A DNA stretch of 23,955 bases from Anaerolineales bacterium UBA6663 (lineage in GTDB: Bacteria > Chloroflexota > Anaerolineae > Anaerolineales > UBA6663), in assembly GCA_002455335.1 (NCBI GenBank), contig DKKP01000393.1, positions 41,614 to 65,568 on the forward strand. The letters run 5' to 3'. The position numbers and the translations under genes were made by a program. Each line of letters begins with the position of its first letter. Position 1 is the first letter of the stretch. The notes below the pieces were generated by a model. The model saw only the letters and a program-made list of their open reading frames with translations. It did not search any database and was not told the origin of the DNA. Shown one piece after another: positions 1-6,738 of the stretch.

Positions 1-10
1 GCTTCACGCG

Positions 11-38
11 CCCCTTCTCACATCCAGAAGGGGTTTTT
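11..38 (+). terminator. Intrinsic terminator, probably a SAM-riboswitch expression platform
   Basis: An 8-bp perfect stem (CCCCTTCT at 11-18, AGAAGGGG at 26-33) with a 7-base loop is followed by TTTTT (34-38). Stem arms and loop layout are the same as in the terminator directly after the SAM-I riboswitch at 3985-4009. I infer that this is the platform of a second SAM-I riboswitch whose aptamer lies left of the window, controlling the gene starting at 165. It could instead be the ordinary terminator of an upstream gene. Confidence 0.8.
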
Positions 39-98
39 CGTTTCCCCTCTGGCCTCTCTGGATCATTCGCATCTGGGAGGGGCCATGTCATCCTGCCG

Positions 99-138
99 AA
101 CCTGTCACTGCAAACCTGTTTGTGCCCGGCCAACCTGT
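99..138 (+). repeat. Three direct AACCTGT heptamers in the 5' leader
   Basis: AACCTGT occurs at 99-105, 113-119 and 132-138, in the untranslated stretch between the terminator and the JAMM peptidase start. Spacing is 14 then 19 bases, so the copies are not on one helical face. They could be regulator half-sites or chance. No recognisable promoter accompanies them. Confidence 0.3.
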
Positions 139-164
139 CCGTGCTGCGCTGTCGATCGTGACCG

Positions 165-617
165 ATGAGCGCACAGACGACGATCACGGCCGTCGCGTAT
201 CTGGCGCTCAGCGCACATCTCGAAGCGGCCTATCCCCATGAAGGCGCTGGCCTTCTGCTGGGCAAGGCAGATCGCATCGATCGCGCCATCACAAGTGTGC
301 TGACGCTGCCCAATCGCTGGGACGATGCCGAGCAATATCATCGTTTCCTGCTCACGCCGCAGGACATGCTCGCCGGCGAGCACGAGGCGGCCCGTCGCGG
401 CCTCGACGTCATCGGCATCTTCCACTCGCATCCCGACCATCCGGCCGAGCCCTCGGGCTTCGACCGCGACTGGGCGCTGCCCTGGTACGTCTACACCATC
501 TCGCGCGTCAGCGACGGCCGGCTCGACCACACCCGCGCCTGGCGGCTCCGCGACGATCGCACCGGCTACACCGAAGACACGTTCTCCATCATTGGCCAAC
601 CTCAAAGGACACCATGA
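165..617 (+). CDS. JAMM/MPN+ metallopeptidase, Mec+-like (sulfur-carrier processing)
   Basis: This 150-residue single-domain protein has the complete JAMM zinc-protease signature: Glu26 in PHEGAGLLLG, then His87-Ser-His89-Pro, Ser97 and Asp100 in the H-x-H-x7-S-x2-D pattern. In Mycobacterium tuberculosis, Mec+ of this family removes newly made cysteine from the C-terminal glycine of the carrier CysO. Bacterial relatives also trim carrier proteins to expose the diglycine. The stop overlaps the start of the CysO-like gene (ATGA at 614-617), so the two are translationally coupled and very likely act on each other. There is no signal peptide, so it is cytoplasmic. The ATG at 165 has only a weak ribosome site; the leader is about 126 bases after the terminator. 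The family call is secure; the exact substrate is inferred from the neighbour. Confidence 0.9.
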   Translation: MSAQTTITAVAYLALSAHLEAAYPHEGAGLLLGKADRIDRAITSVLTLPNRWDDAEQYHRFLLTPQDMLAGEHEAARRGLDVIGIFHSHPDHPAEPSGFDRDWALPWYVYTISRVSDGRLDHTRAWRLRDDRTGYTEDTFSIIGQPQRTP

Positions 618-1363
618 CCACCATCCGCATCCCCACTCCACTGCGCCAGTACACCGCCGGCCAGGCCGAGATCGCCGTCGCGGGAACAAACGTATCGACG
701 GCACTCGACGACCTCGCCGGGCAGTATCCAGGCCTGCGTGGCCACCTGTACACTGAACAAGGCCAGTTGCGCGGCTTCGTCAACATCTTCCTCAACGACG
801 AAGACGTGCGCTACCTGCAGGGCGCGGCCACGCCGATCGCCGACACCGATCGCCTGGTGATCGTGCCGAGCATCGCGGGCGGCAGCGACGCGCCGCTGGT
901 CAAGGTCGATCACGCCGCGCTGCGCGTCAACCAGGCCACGATCATCACGCTCGCGGTGTTGGGCTTCGTGGTCAACGCGCCCTGGCTGGTGGCACTGGTG
1001 GCTGCCGTCATGACGATCGGCACGCTGCTGCAGCGCCCAGGCTTCAAGCCGCTGTACGCGAGCGTGCTCAAGCCGCTGGGCTGGGTCAAGCCGGACGTGA
1101 TCGCCGACAACGCCGAACCGCATGTCTTCGCACAGGGGCTGGGCGCGGCGTTCCTGTGGGGCGCCACGATCGCGCTCTTCGCAGGGGCTGGCGTGTTGGG
1201 CTGGGCGCTGACCTGGCTGGTGATTGCGCTGGCGGCGCTCAACCTGTTCGCGGGCTTCTGCGCCGGCTGCTTCGTCTACTACTGGCTGGCGCGGCTCAAG
1301 GCGCCGGGCTTCCTGAAGACGCCGCCGGCCGGCACCTTCCCGGGGCTGCGGCCGCGCGGGTGA
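614..1363 (+). CDS. CysO/MoaD-like sulfur carrier fused to DUF4395 membrane domain
   Basis: The protein has 249 residues. Residues 1-90 are a beta-grasp MoaD/ThiS/CysO domain ending in LVIVPSIAGG, where free CysO proteins normally stop with their functional diglycine (here Gly89-Gly90). The chain instead continues with Ser-Asp into a DUF4395 domain. It has one hydrophobic stretch at about 109-139, which could span the membrane once or twice, and two segments at about 176-226, with an FCAGC motif (Cys216, Cys219) near the end. A carrier is inactive as sulfur donor until its diglycine is terminal, so this looks like a membrane-tethered pro-carrier. The translationally coupled JAMM peptidase is the obvious candidate to cut after Gly90. 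The downstream MoeB-rhodanese protein could then adenylate and thiocarboxylate it. Domains are clear; release by cleavage is inference. Confidence 0.88.
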   Translation: MTTIRIPTPLRQYTAGQAEIAVAGTNVSTALDDLAGQYPGLRGHLYTEQGQLRGFVNIFLNDEDVRYLQGAATPIADTDRLVIVPSIAGGSDAPLVKVDHAALRVNQATIITLAVLGFVVNAPWLVALVAAVMTIGTLLQRPGFKPLYASVLKPLGWVKPDVIADNAEPHVFAQGLGAAFLWGATIALFAGAGVLGWALTWLVIALAALNLFAGFCAGCFVYYWLARLKAPGFLKTPPAGTFPGLRPRG

Positions 1364-1424
1364 GACCTACAGGACCGCGGACCGCAGTGAGTTGACGACA
1401 GGACACGAGTTGCGAGGTAAAGGC

Positions 1425-1853
1425 ATGTCGGTTGAGGATCTGCTCGCTCGTTCGTTGATCGCGATCGCCCTGGCGGTGGGGGGCTTCCTCGCATTCCGCG
1501 TGTGGCGCGGCACTCAACTGCGGCGCGTGCGCGAGGCCGGCCCGACGACGCCCGGCCTGGCGGAGTGGCAGTACGGCCGGCGTGCGATCCTGTACTTCAC
1601 CACACCCGACTGCGCGCCCTGCCGCACGACGCAACGGCCGACGCTGCGCCGGCTGGAGTCTGAGCTGGGCGACGCCGTGCAGGTGATCGAGATCAACGCT
1701 GCCGAGGAGCGCGCCATCGCGGATCATTGGGGCGTGCTCTCGGTCCCGACGACCTTCGTGCTGGGCGAAGACGGCCGCCCGCGCCATGTCAACATCGGCG
1801 TGGTTGGAATGGATCAGTTGAAGCGCCAGCTGGAGATCGGGCCCAGTCAGTGA
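1425..1853 (+). CDS. Membrane-anchored thioredoxin-like protein
   Basis: Of its 142 residues, 5-25 form one hydrophobic anchor, followed by a basic stretch and a thioredoxin fold. The active site reads TTPDCAPC with Cys63 and Cys66. The cis-proline loop is SVPTT (Pro108). It probably reduces disulfides or persulfides at the membrane. It sits between the CysO-DUF4395 fusion, which carries its own CxxC near the membrane, and an amino-acid exporter, so a role in keeping sulfur-carrier or cysteine chemistry reduced is plausible but unproven. A TTG at 1392 in the same frame would add 11 residues. The ATG at 1425 is preferred because a GAGG-type ribosome site precedes it and the hydrophobic helix then starts at the N terminus. 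Which side of the membrane the domain faces cannot be decided here. Confidence 0.85.
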   Translation: MSVEDLLARSLIAIALAVGGFLAFRVWRGTQLRRVREAGPTTPGLAEWQYGRRAILYFTTPDCAPCRTTQRPTLRRLESELGDAVQVIEINAAEERAIADHWGVLSVPTTFVLGEDGRPRHVNIGVVGMDQLKRQLEIGPSQ

Positions 1854-1876
1854 CTCGATCGAGGAAGTGACATCAC

Positions 1877-2503
1877 ATGTTCGCCTGGTCTACGCTCACC
1901 GCATTCGTCGTTGCGAGCATAGCGATCATCCTTGCGCCCGGGTTGGCGCAGGCGTTGGTCCTGGCGACCACCCTGAATGAAGGACGTCGATCGGGATTCA
2001 TGACGGCGGTTGGCCTCAATGTAGGCACCCTCATCCATGCGGTGGCTGCCGCCCTGGGTCTCTCGGCCGTGTTGATGACGTCGGCCCTGGCCTTCTCAAT
2101 CGTGAAGTTCGTGGGGGCCGTGTACCTGATCTACCTCGGCCTGCGGGCCGTGTGGGAGAGCCGGACGACCGATTATGTGGCCGACCGCGGCACGCCGGCG
2201 ACGACATCGTTTGTCAAAGCGGTGCTCACCGGGGTGCTCAATCCAAAGGTGGCGTTGTTCTTTCTCGCCTTCCTGCCGCAATTCGTCGACCCGAGCCGCG
2301 GCCAGGTCGTCTGGCAATTCCTGGGGCTCGGCGCCTTGCTGGCCGTCATGGACGTGTTCTACGAGACGGTGTTGATCGCGACTGCGGGCGCGGCTCGCGC
2401 TGCCCTGCTGCAAAGCGCCCGGTTCGAACGGTGGCGCCAGAGGCTCATGGGCGGCGTGCTGATCGCTCTCGGGCTGCGCCTGGCCTTGCTTGAACGCAAC
2501 TGA
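1877..2503 (+). CDS. LysE/RhtB-family amino-acid exporter
   Basis: This 208-residue protein is almost entirely hydrophobic, with the usual six-helix LysE/RhtB layout. Characteristic blocks are IILAPGLAQALVLA near residues 18-31 (family N-terminal P-G motif), GLNVGTLIHAVAAALGLSA, VGAVYLIYLGLRAVW and VLTGVLNPKVALFFLAFLPQF. The family exports lysine, threonine, homoserine, and in EamB/YfiK-like members cysteine and O-acetylserine. Placed in a sulfur-carrier operon 23 bases after the thioredoxin gene, export of cysteine or a related thiol amino acid is the best guess. Substrate cannot be read from sequence. The AGGAAGTGACATCAC leader before the ATG supplies a ribosome site. Confidence 0.9.
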   Translation: MFAWSTLTAFVVASIAIILAPGLAQALVLATTLNEGRRSGFMTAVGLNVGTLIHAVAAALGLSAVLMTSALAFSIVKFVGAVYLIYLGLRAVWESRTTDYVADRGTPATTSFVKAVLTGVLNPKVALFFLAFLPQFVDPSRGQVVWQFLGLGALLAVMDVFYETVLIATAGAARAALLQSARFERWRQRLMGGVLIALGLRLALLERN

Positions 2504-2553
2504 CTGACATCCGACGGTTGAATCCGAGTTGTGAAAGGGACTTTCTGACACCC

Positions 2554-3738
2554 ATGTCGATCACTCTGAACCGCGTCGCGCCTGAGGCTGTGACGCTGAG
2601 TAATGAAGAGATCCTGCGCTACAGCCGGCATCTAATCATGCCGGAGGTGGCGCTCGAGGGGCAGAAGAAGCTCAAGGCCGCCAGCGTGCTGCTGATCGGC
2701 ACCGGCGGGCTGGGCTCGCCCCTGGCGCTCTACCTGGCCGCGGCCGGCATCGGCAAGATCGGCCTCGTCGACTACGACGTCGTCGATCAGTCCAACCTTC
2801 ATCGCCAGGTCATCCACGGCGAGTCGAGCGTGGGCGTGCTCAAGGTCGAGTCGGCCAAACGCCGCATGCTCGACCTCAACCCGGACATCGAGGTCGTGAC
2901 CTACAACGAGCCTTTCACGTCCGAGAACGCGCTGCGCATCGCCGCCGACTACGACGTGCTGGTCGACGGCACCGACAACTTCCCGACGCGCTACCTGGTC
3001 AACGACGTCTGCGTGTTGCTCGGCAAGCCCAACGTCTACGGCAGCATCTTCCGCTTCGAGGGCCAGGCCTCGGTCTTCTACGCCAAAGAAGGACCGTGCT
3101 ATCGCTGTCTGTTCCCCGAGCCGCCGCCGCCCGGGCTGGTGCCCTCGTGCGCGGAGGGCGGCGTCCTGGGCATCCTGCCGGGCACGATCGGCACGATCCA
3201 GGCCACCGAGACGATCAAGCTGATCCTGGGCATCGGCAGCAGCCTGGTCGGTCGGCTGATGCTCTACGACGCGCTGGCGATGTCGTTCGAGGAAGTCAAG
3301 CTGCGCAAGAACCCGCGCTGCGTGATCTGTGGCGAGCAGCCGACAGTGACCGAGCTGATCGACTACGAACAGTTCTGCGGCGTGCCCGGCCACGACCACG
3401 AGAAGGAAGAGAGCGGAAGCCGCTGGGATCTGCCGGCTACGGAGCTGGCGACGCGGCTGAAGGCCGGCGAGGATCTGAAGATCATCGACGTGCGCGAGCC
3501 GCACGAGTGGCAGATCTCGCACATCGAGGGCGCGCGGCTGATCCCGCTGGGCGAGCTGGCCGGGCGGATGCACGAGCTGGACTCGGCGCAGGAGTACGTG
3601 CTGCAGTGCAAGAGCGGCGCGCGCTCGATGAAGGCACTCGAGTTGCTCTACACGGCCGGCTTCCGCAAGCTGCACAACCTCAAGGGCGGCATCAACGCCT
3701 GGGCTCGCGAAGTCGATCGCAGAGTCGCACTCTACTGA
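2554..3738 (+). CDS. moeB: MoeB/ThiF-type E1 adenylyltransferase fused to rhodanese
   Basis: The protein has 394 residues. The N-terminal E1-like domain shows the ATP loop GTGGLGSP (from Gly49), the NLHRQV and DGTDNFPTRYL blocks, two zinc-binding pairs (Cys182/Cys185 and Cys256/Cys259) and the CAEGGVLGILPG segment with catalytic Cys199. The C-terminal rhodanese domain (about 295-394) has the active-site loop CKSGARSM with Cys352. Such fusions adenylate the C-terminal glycine of a MoaD/ThiS/CysO carrier and then load sulfur from the rhodanese persulfide, giving a thiocarboxylate. The carrier is encoded 1.2 kb upstream on the same strand. A TTG at 2518 and a CTG at 2545 also lie in frame; ATG 2554 is chosen because it starts just before the conserved N-terminal helix, though its ribosome site is poor. 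The gene is last before the SAM riboswitch. Confidence 0.93.
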   Translation: MSITLNRVAPEAVTLSNEEILRYSRHLIMPEVALEGQKKLKAASVLLIGTGGLGSPLALYLAAAGIGKIGLVDYDVVDQSNLHRQVIHGESSVGVLKVESAKRRMLDLNPDIEVVTYNEPFTSENALRIAADYDVLVDGTDNFPTRYLVNDVCVLLGKPNVYGSIFRFEGQASVFYAKEGPCYRCLFPEPPPPGLVPSCAEGGVLGILPGTIGTIQATETIKLILGIGSSLVGRLMLYDALAMSFEEVKLRKNPRCVICGEQPTVTELIDYEQFCGVPGHDHEKEESGSRWDLPATELATRLKAGEDLKIIDVREPHEWQISHIEGARLIPLGELAGRMHELDSAQEYVLQCKSGARSMKALELLYTAGFRKLHNLKGGINAWAREVDRRVALY

Positions 3739-3851
3739 AACGCTGAACGGCCCATCTTCAGTGTCGGCTGCAGTCAGGGGATGAGGGAGAGGAGGGGGAC
3801 GAGAGACAGGATCATCTCGGTCATTGGTTCGCCAATTACATCGCATTGTGG

Positions 3852-3969
3852 CTCTTATCCAGAGAGGCAGAGGGACCGGCCCGATGAAGCCTCGGCAACC
3901 AGCTCGCGAGAGTCAGGTGCCAATTCCGGCAGCACCGACGAACCATCGTCGATTTCTGGAAGATGAGAG
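3852..3969 (+). promoter_or_regulatory. SAM-I (S-box) riboswitch aptamer
   Basis: The stretch matches the SAM-I consensus almost base for base. P1 is formed by CTCTTATC (3852-3859) and GATGAGAG (3962-3969). The core contains AGAGAGGCAGAGGGAC, GGCCCGATGAAGCC and CGGCAACC, followed by CAGGTGCCAATTCC and GGCAG and a closing hairpin. A terminator follows at once, so SAM binding should switch transcription off. The controlled genes are the encapsulin at 4052 and the overlapping desulfurase. The 3' strand of P1 (GAGAG, 3965-3969) can pair with CTCTC at 3992-3996 in the terminator arm, a plausible antiterminator. No convincing promoter was found in the 113 bases between the moeB stop and the aptamer, so read-through from upstream is also possible. 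Confidence 0.97.
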
Positions 3970-3984
3970 TGAGGGACCCCTCTA

Positions 3985-4016
3985 GCCCCTTCTCTCCTCC
4001 AGAAGGGGCGCTTGTT
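3985..4016 (+). terminator. Riboswitch-controlled intrinsic terminator
   Basis: A 9-bp perfect stem (GCCCCTTCT at 3985-3993 and AGAAGGGGC at 4001-4009) with loop CTCCTCC is followed by a T-rich run (GCTTGTTTGT). It lies 15 bases after the SAM-I aptamer and overlaps the predicted antiterminator, the standard transcription-termination layout. Its stem duplicates the one at 11-33. Confidence 0.9.
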
Positions 4017-4051
4017 TGTCGACGTCAGATCACCGTTCAGGGAGGATGAAC

Positions 4052-4990
4052 ATGGCAAGCACCGCAACCACAACACCCACCGCACTCGGCGACATCGCCG
4101 CTCGGCAACTGGCCAACGTCACCAAGACGCCGCCGCAGTTGTCGACCATCTCGCCGCGCTGGCTCGTGCACCTGCTGCAATGGGTGCCAGTCGAGTCGGG
4201 TATCTATCGTGTCAACAAGGTCACGAACGCCACAAGGGTCGAAGTGGCCTGTGGGAACCAGGACGAGTCGGCTGAACTCCCGCAGACCTTTGTTGACTAT
4301 GAGCCCAGGCCCCGTGAGTATTTCCTTAACACCGTTTCGACGATTCTCGACGTCCATACCCGTATCTCCGACCTCTACAGCGTTCCCCATGACCAGATCA
4401 AGGAGCAACTGCGCCTCACGATCGAGACGGTCAAGGAACGCCAGGAAGGCGAGTTGATCAACAACAGCGACTACGGCCTCATCAGCAACGTCGATCCAGC
4501 CCAGCGCATCTCGACCCGTACTGGCGCTCCCCAACCCGACGACCTGGACAACCTGATCACCAAAGTCTGGAAGGAGCCGGCCTTCTTCCTGACCCATCCG
4601 CTGGCGATTGCGGCGTTCGGGCGCGAGTGCACGCGCCGTGGTGTGCCACCGCCGACGGTCAGTCTGTTCGGCTCGCAGTTCCTGACCTGGCGCGGGTTGC
4701 CGTTGATCCCGTCCGACAAAGTGCCGGTCGAGAATGGCAAGACCAAGATCCTGTTGCTGCGCGTCGGCGAGAAACGCCAGGGCGTGGTGGGTCTGTATCA
4801 ACCGAACCTTGTCGGCGAACAGAGCCCAGGACTGTCGGTGCGTTTCATGGGCATCGGCCGCGCGGCCGTGGCGTCGTACCTGATTTCGTTGTATTGCTCG
4901 CTGGCCGTGCTGACCGAGGATGCCCTGGCGGTGCTCGAGAACGTGGAGATCGGCAAGTATCATGAATATCCCGACACCTACAAATCCTGA
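4052..4990 (+). CDS. srpI: Family 2A encapsulin shell protein (SrpI-like)
   Basis: This 312-residue protein has an HK97-type shell fold recognised by Family 2A hallmarks. These are the N-arm ARQLANVTKTPPQLSTISPR, then WVPVESGIYRVN, FVDYEPRPREY, DVHTRISDLYSVPHDQIKEQ, RLTIETVKERQEGELINN, KVWKEPAFFLTHPLAIAAFG, RGLPLIPSDKVP, GVVGLYQPNLVGEQSPGLSVRF and a C-terminal HEYPDTYKS. No cyclic-nucleotide-binding insert is present, which separates 2A from 2B. Characterised relatives (Synechococcus SrpI) form 60-subunit capsules that load a cysteine desulfurase, the very gene that overlaps its 3' end here; Acinetobacter relatives store elemental sulfur. ATG 4052 is chosen over TTG 4016 and ATG 4046 because GGGAGG (4040-4045) then lies six bases upstream. 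Expression is gated by the SAM-I riboswitch. Identification is firm; sulfur storage is by family analogy. Confidence 0.96.
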   Translation: MASTATTTPTALGDIAARQLANVTKTPPQLSTISPRWLVHLLQWVPVESGIYRVNKVTNATRVEVACGNQDESAELPQTFVDYEPRPREYFLNTVSTILDVHTRISDLYSVPHDQIKEQLRLTIETVKERQEGELINNSDYGLISNVDPAQRISTRTGAPQPDDLDNLITKVWKEPAFFLTHPLAIAAFGRECTRRGVPPPTVSLFGSQFLTWRGLPLIPSDKVPVENGKTKILLLRVGEKRQGVVGLYQPNLVGEQSPGLSVRFMGIGRAAVASYLISLYCSLAVLTEDALAVLENVEIGKYHEYPDTYKS

Positions 4991-6716
4991 AGCCGCCGGC
5001 CTGCCCAGCGAAGCCGCGTTGGCCCGACTCGCCAACGAGTTCTTTAAGCTGCTGCCGGGGACGTTGGCACCGACGCCGTCTCACGCAACCCGTCAGGAGC
5101 CCGTGATCGGCGCCGCCGCGCCGGCCCTCACCGCATCTCCTGCCGCGGCCCCTGCCGCGACATCATTGCCTGAGGTGGCGCGAGAAGGCCGCGCGGGAGG
5201 ACGGCACCTTGAACTCCCCGCGACCTATGCGCCGGCACTGCCCACAGTCGATGTGCCGGCGATCACGCCGCGGTTGTCGCCATTCTATTTCCTGGGCGAG
5301 TTCGCGGCATATGTGCCGGCGAAAAGCACGGCGGATCGGGTCACCGCCCAGTCTGCCCAATTGCCAGGCGCATCGGATCTGAACGCCGCGTTGGCGCAGA
5401 TCACGCTCGGTTTTGAGCCGCGGCCGGCGCCGGCGCCCGATGCCGCCTACTACTTCATCGATCCGGCCGTGCAACCGCCGGGTGTCGCGGCGGCTGCGCA
5501 TCCGCCGTTCGACGTGCACGCTGTGCGTCGCGATTTCCCGATCCTGTCGGAGCGGGTCAACGGACGGCCGCTGGTCTGGCTCGACAACGCCGCCACCACG
5601 CAGAAGCCGCAAGCCGTGATCGACCGCCTCTCGCATTTCTACCGGCACGAGAACTCCAACGTGCATCGCGCCGCGCACGAACTCGCCGCGCGCTCGACGG
5701 ATGCGTATGAGGGCGCGCGCAAGAAAGTCGCTGCGTTCCTCGGAGCCGGATCGCCGAACGAGATCGTGTTCGTGCGCGGCGCCACCGAAGGCATCAACCT
5801 GGTCGCCCAGACCTTCGGCCGCACGAAGCTGGGGCCCGGTGACGAGATCGTCGTTTCGCAACTCGAGCACCACGCCAATATCGTCCCCTGGCAGCAGGTC
5901 GCGGCCGAACGTGGGGCAAAGTTGCGCGTCATCCCGGTCGACGACGACGGCCAGATCCTGCTGGATGCGTACCAGCGCCTGCTCACCGACAGAACCAGGA
6001 TCGTGGCGATCACGCAGGTGTCGAACGCGCTCGGCACGATCACGCCCGTGCAGGAGATCGTGGCTCTGGCGCATCGCGCCGGCGCAGTGGTTTTGGTCGA
6101 CGGCGCGCAGGCGGTCTCGCACCTGCGCGTGAACGTCCAGGCGCTCGATGCGGACTTCTACGTCTTCTCGGGCCACAAGGTCTTCGGCCCGACCGGCATC
6201 GGCGTCGTCTACGGCAAGCAGGCGCTGCTCGACGATCTGCCGCCCTGGCAGGGCGGGGGGAACATGATCGCCGATGTGACTTTCGAGCGCACGTTGTATC
6301 AACAGGCGCCGGCGCGCTTTGAGGCCGGCACCGGCAACATCGCCGACGCGGTCGGGCTTGGCGCCGCGCTTGACTACCTTCAACAGATCGGGCTTGAGAA
6401 TGTGTCGCAGTATGAGCATCACCTGCTGCACTATGCGCTTGACAAGATGCGTGCGGTGCCCGGGCTGCGCCTGATCGGGACCGCCCCCGACAAGGCCAGT
6501 GTGCTGTCGTTCACGCTGGCCGGTTACGAGCCGCTGGCCGTTGGGCGGGCCCTCAATGAAGAGGGGATCGCCGTGCGCGCGGGCCACCACTGTGCACAAC
6601 CAATCCTCAGGCGCATGGGTGTTGAGGCCACGGTGCGCCCTTCACTGGCGCTATACAACACCTGCGACGAAGTCGACCAGTTGGTTGCCGCGTTGCACCG
6701 TCTTGCACGCCGTTGA
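4962..6716 (+). CDS. Cysteine desulfurase with N-terminal encapsulin-loading domain
   Basis: The protein has 584 residues. The catalytic part (about 183-584) is a SufS/CsdA-type PLP enzyme: LDNAATTQKP, LEHHANIVPW, VDGAQAVSH, SGHKVFGPTG with the PLP lysine Lys406, and RAGHHCAQP with persulfide Cys544. It converts cysteine to alanine and enzyme-bound sulfane sulfur. Residues 1-182 are a Pro/Ala-rich, low-complexity extension absent from ordinary SufS. It holds islands likely to bind the shell: an amphipathic helix near 17-31 (ARLANEFFKLLPG), SPFYFLGEFAAYVP from Ser106, and YYFIDPAVQPPG from Tyr163. This matches Family 2A cargo enzymes. The ATG at 4962 lies inside the encapsulin gene (29-base overlap in another frame), giving translational coupling of shell and cargo. 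Cargo identity is strong; which island is the loading signal is inference. Confidence 0.95.
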   Translation: MNIPTPTNPEAAGLPSEAALARLANEFFKLLPGTLAPTPSHATRQEPVIGAAAPALTASPAAAPAATSLPEVAREGRAGGRHLELPATYAPALPTVDVPAITPRLSPFYFLGEFAAYVPAKSTADRVTAQSAQLPGASDLNAALAQITLGFEPRPAPAPDAAYYFIDPAVQPPGVAAAAHPPFDVHAVRRDFPILSERVNGRPLVWLDNAATTQKPQAVIDRLSHFYRHENSNVHRAAHELAARSTDAYEGARKKVAAFLGAGSPNEIVFVRGATEGINLVAQTFGRTKLGPGDEIVVSQLEHHANIVPWQQVAAERGAKLRVIPVDDDGQILLDAYQRLLTDRTRIVAITQVSNALGTITPVQEIVALAHRAGAVVLVDGAQAVSHLRVNVQALDADFYVFSGHKVFGPTGIGVVYGKQALLDDLPPWQGGGNMIADVTFERTLYQQAPARFEAGTGNIADAVGLGAALDYLQQIGLENVSQYEHHLLHYALDKMRAVPGLRLIGTAPDKASVLSFTLAGYEPLAVGRALNEEGIAVRAGHHCAQPILRRMGVEATVRPSLALYNTCDEVDQLVAALHRLARR

Positions 6717-6738
6717 GCCGGCAAGGTTGGATCACGAA

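Noticed and set aside
2632..3846. Long open frame of about 400 codons on the minus strand opposite moeB
   Set aside because: It is an antisense shadow of a GC-rich, strongly codon-biased gene. Its translation is Arg/Asp/Leu-rich low complexity with no family motif.
3739..3851. Promoter directly upstream of the SAM-I aptamer
   Set aside because: TTACAT at 3836 could be a -10 box, but no acceptable -35 lies 16-18 bases before it.
4052..4990. Phage capsid protein, hence a prophage
   Set aside because: The HK97-like fold is shared with phage capsids, but no portal, protease, terminase or tail gene is near, and the motifs and the cargo gene match Family 2A encapsulins.
5163..6599. Minus-strand open frame of 478 codons opposite the encapsulated desulfurase
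   Set aside because: It is a codon-bias shadow; the plus strand encodes a motif-complete PLP enzyme.
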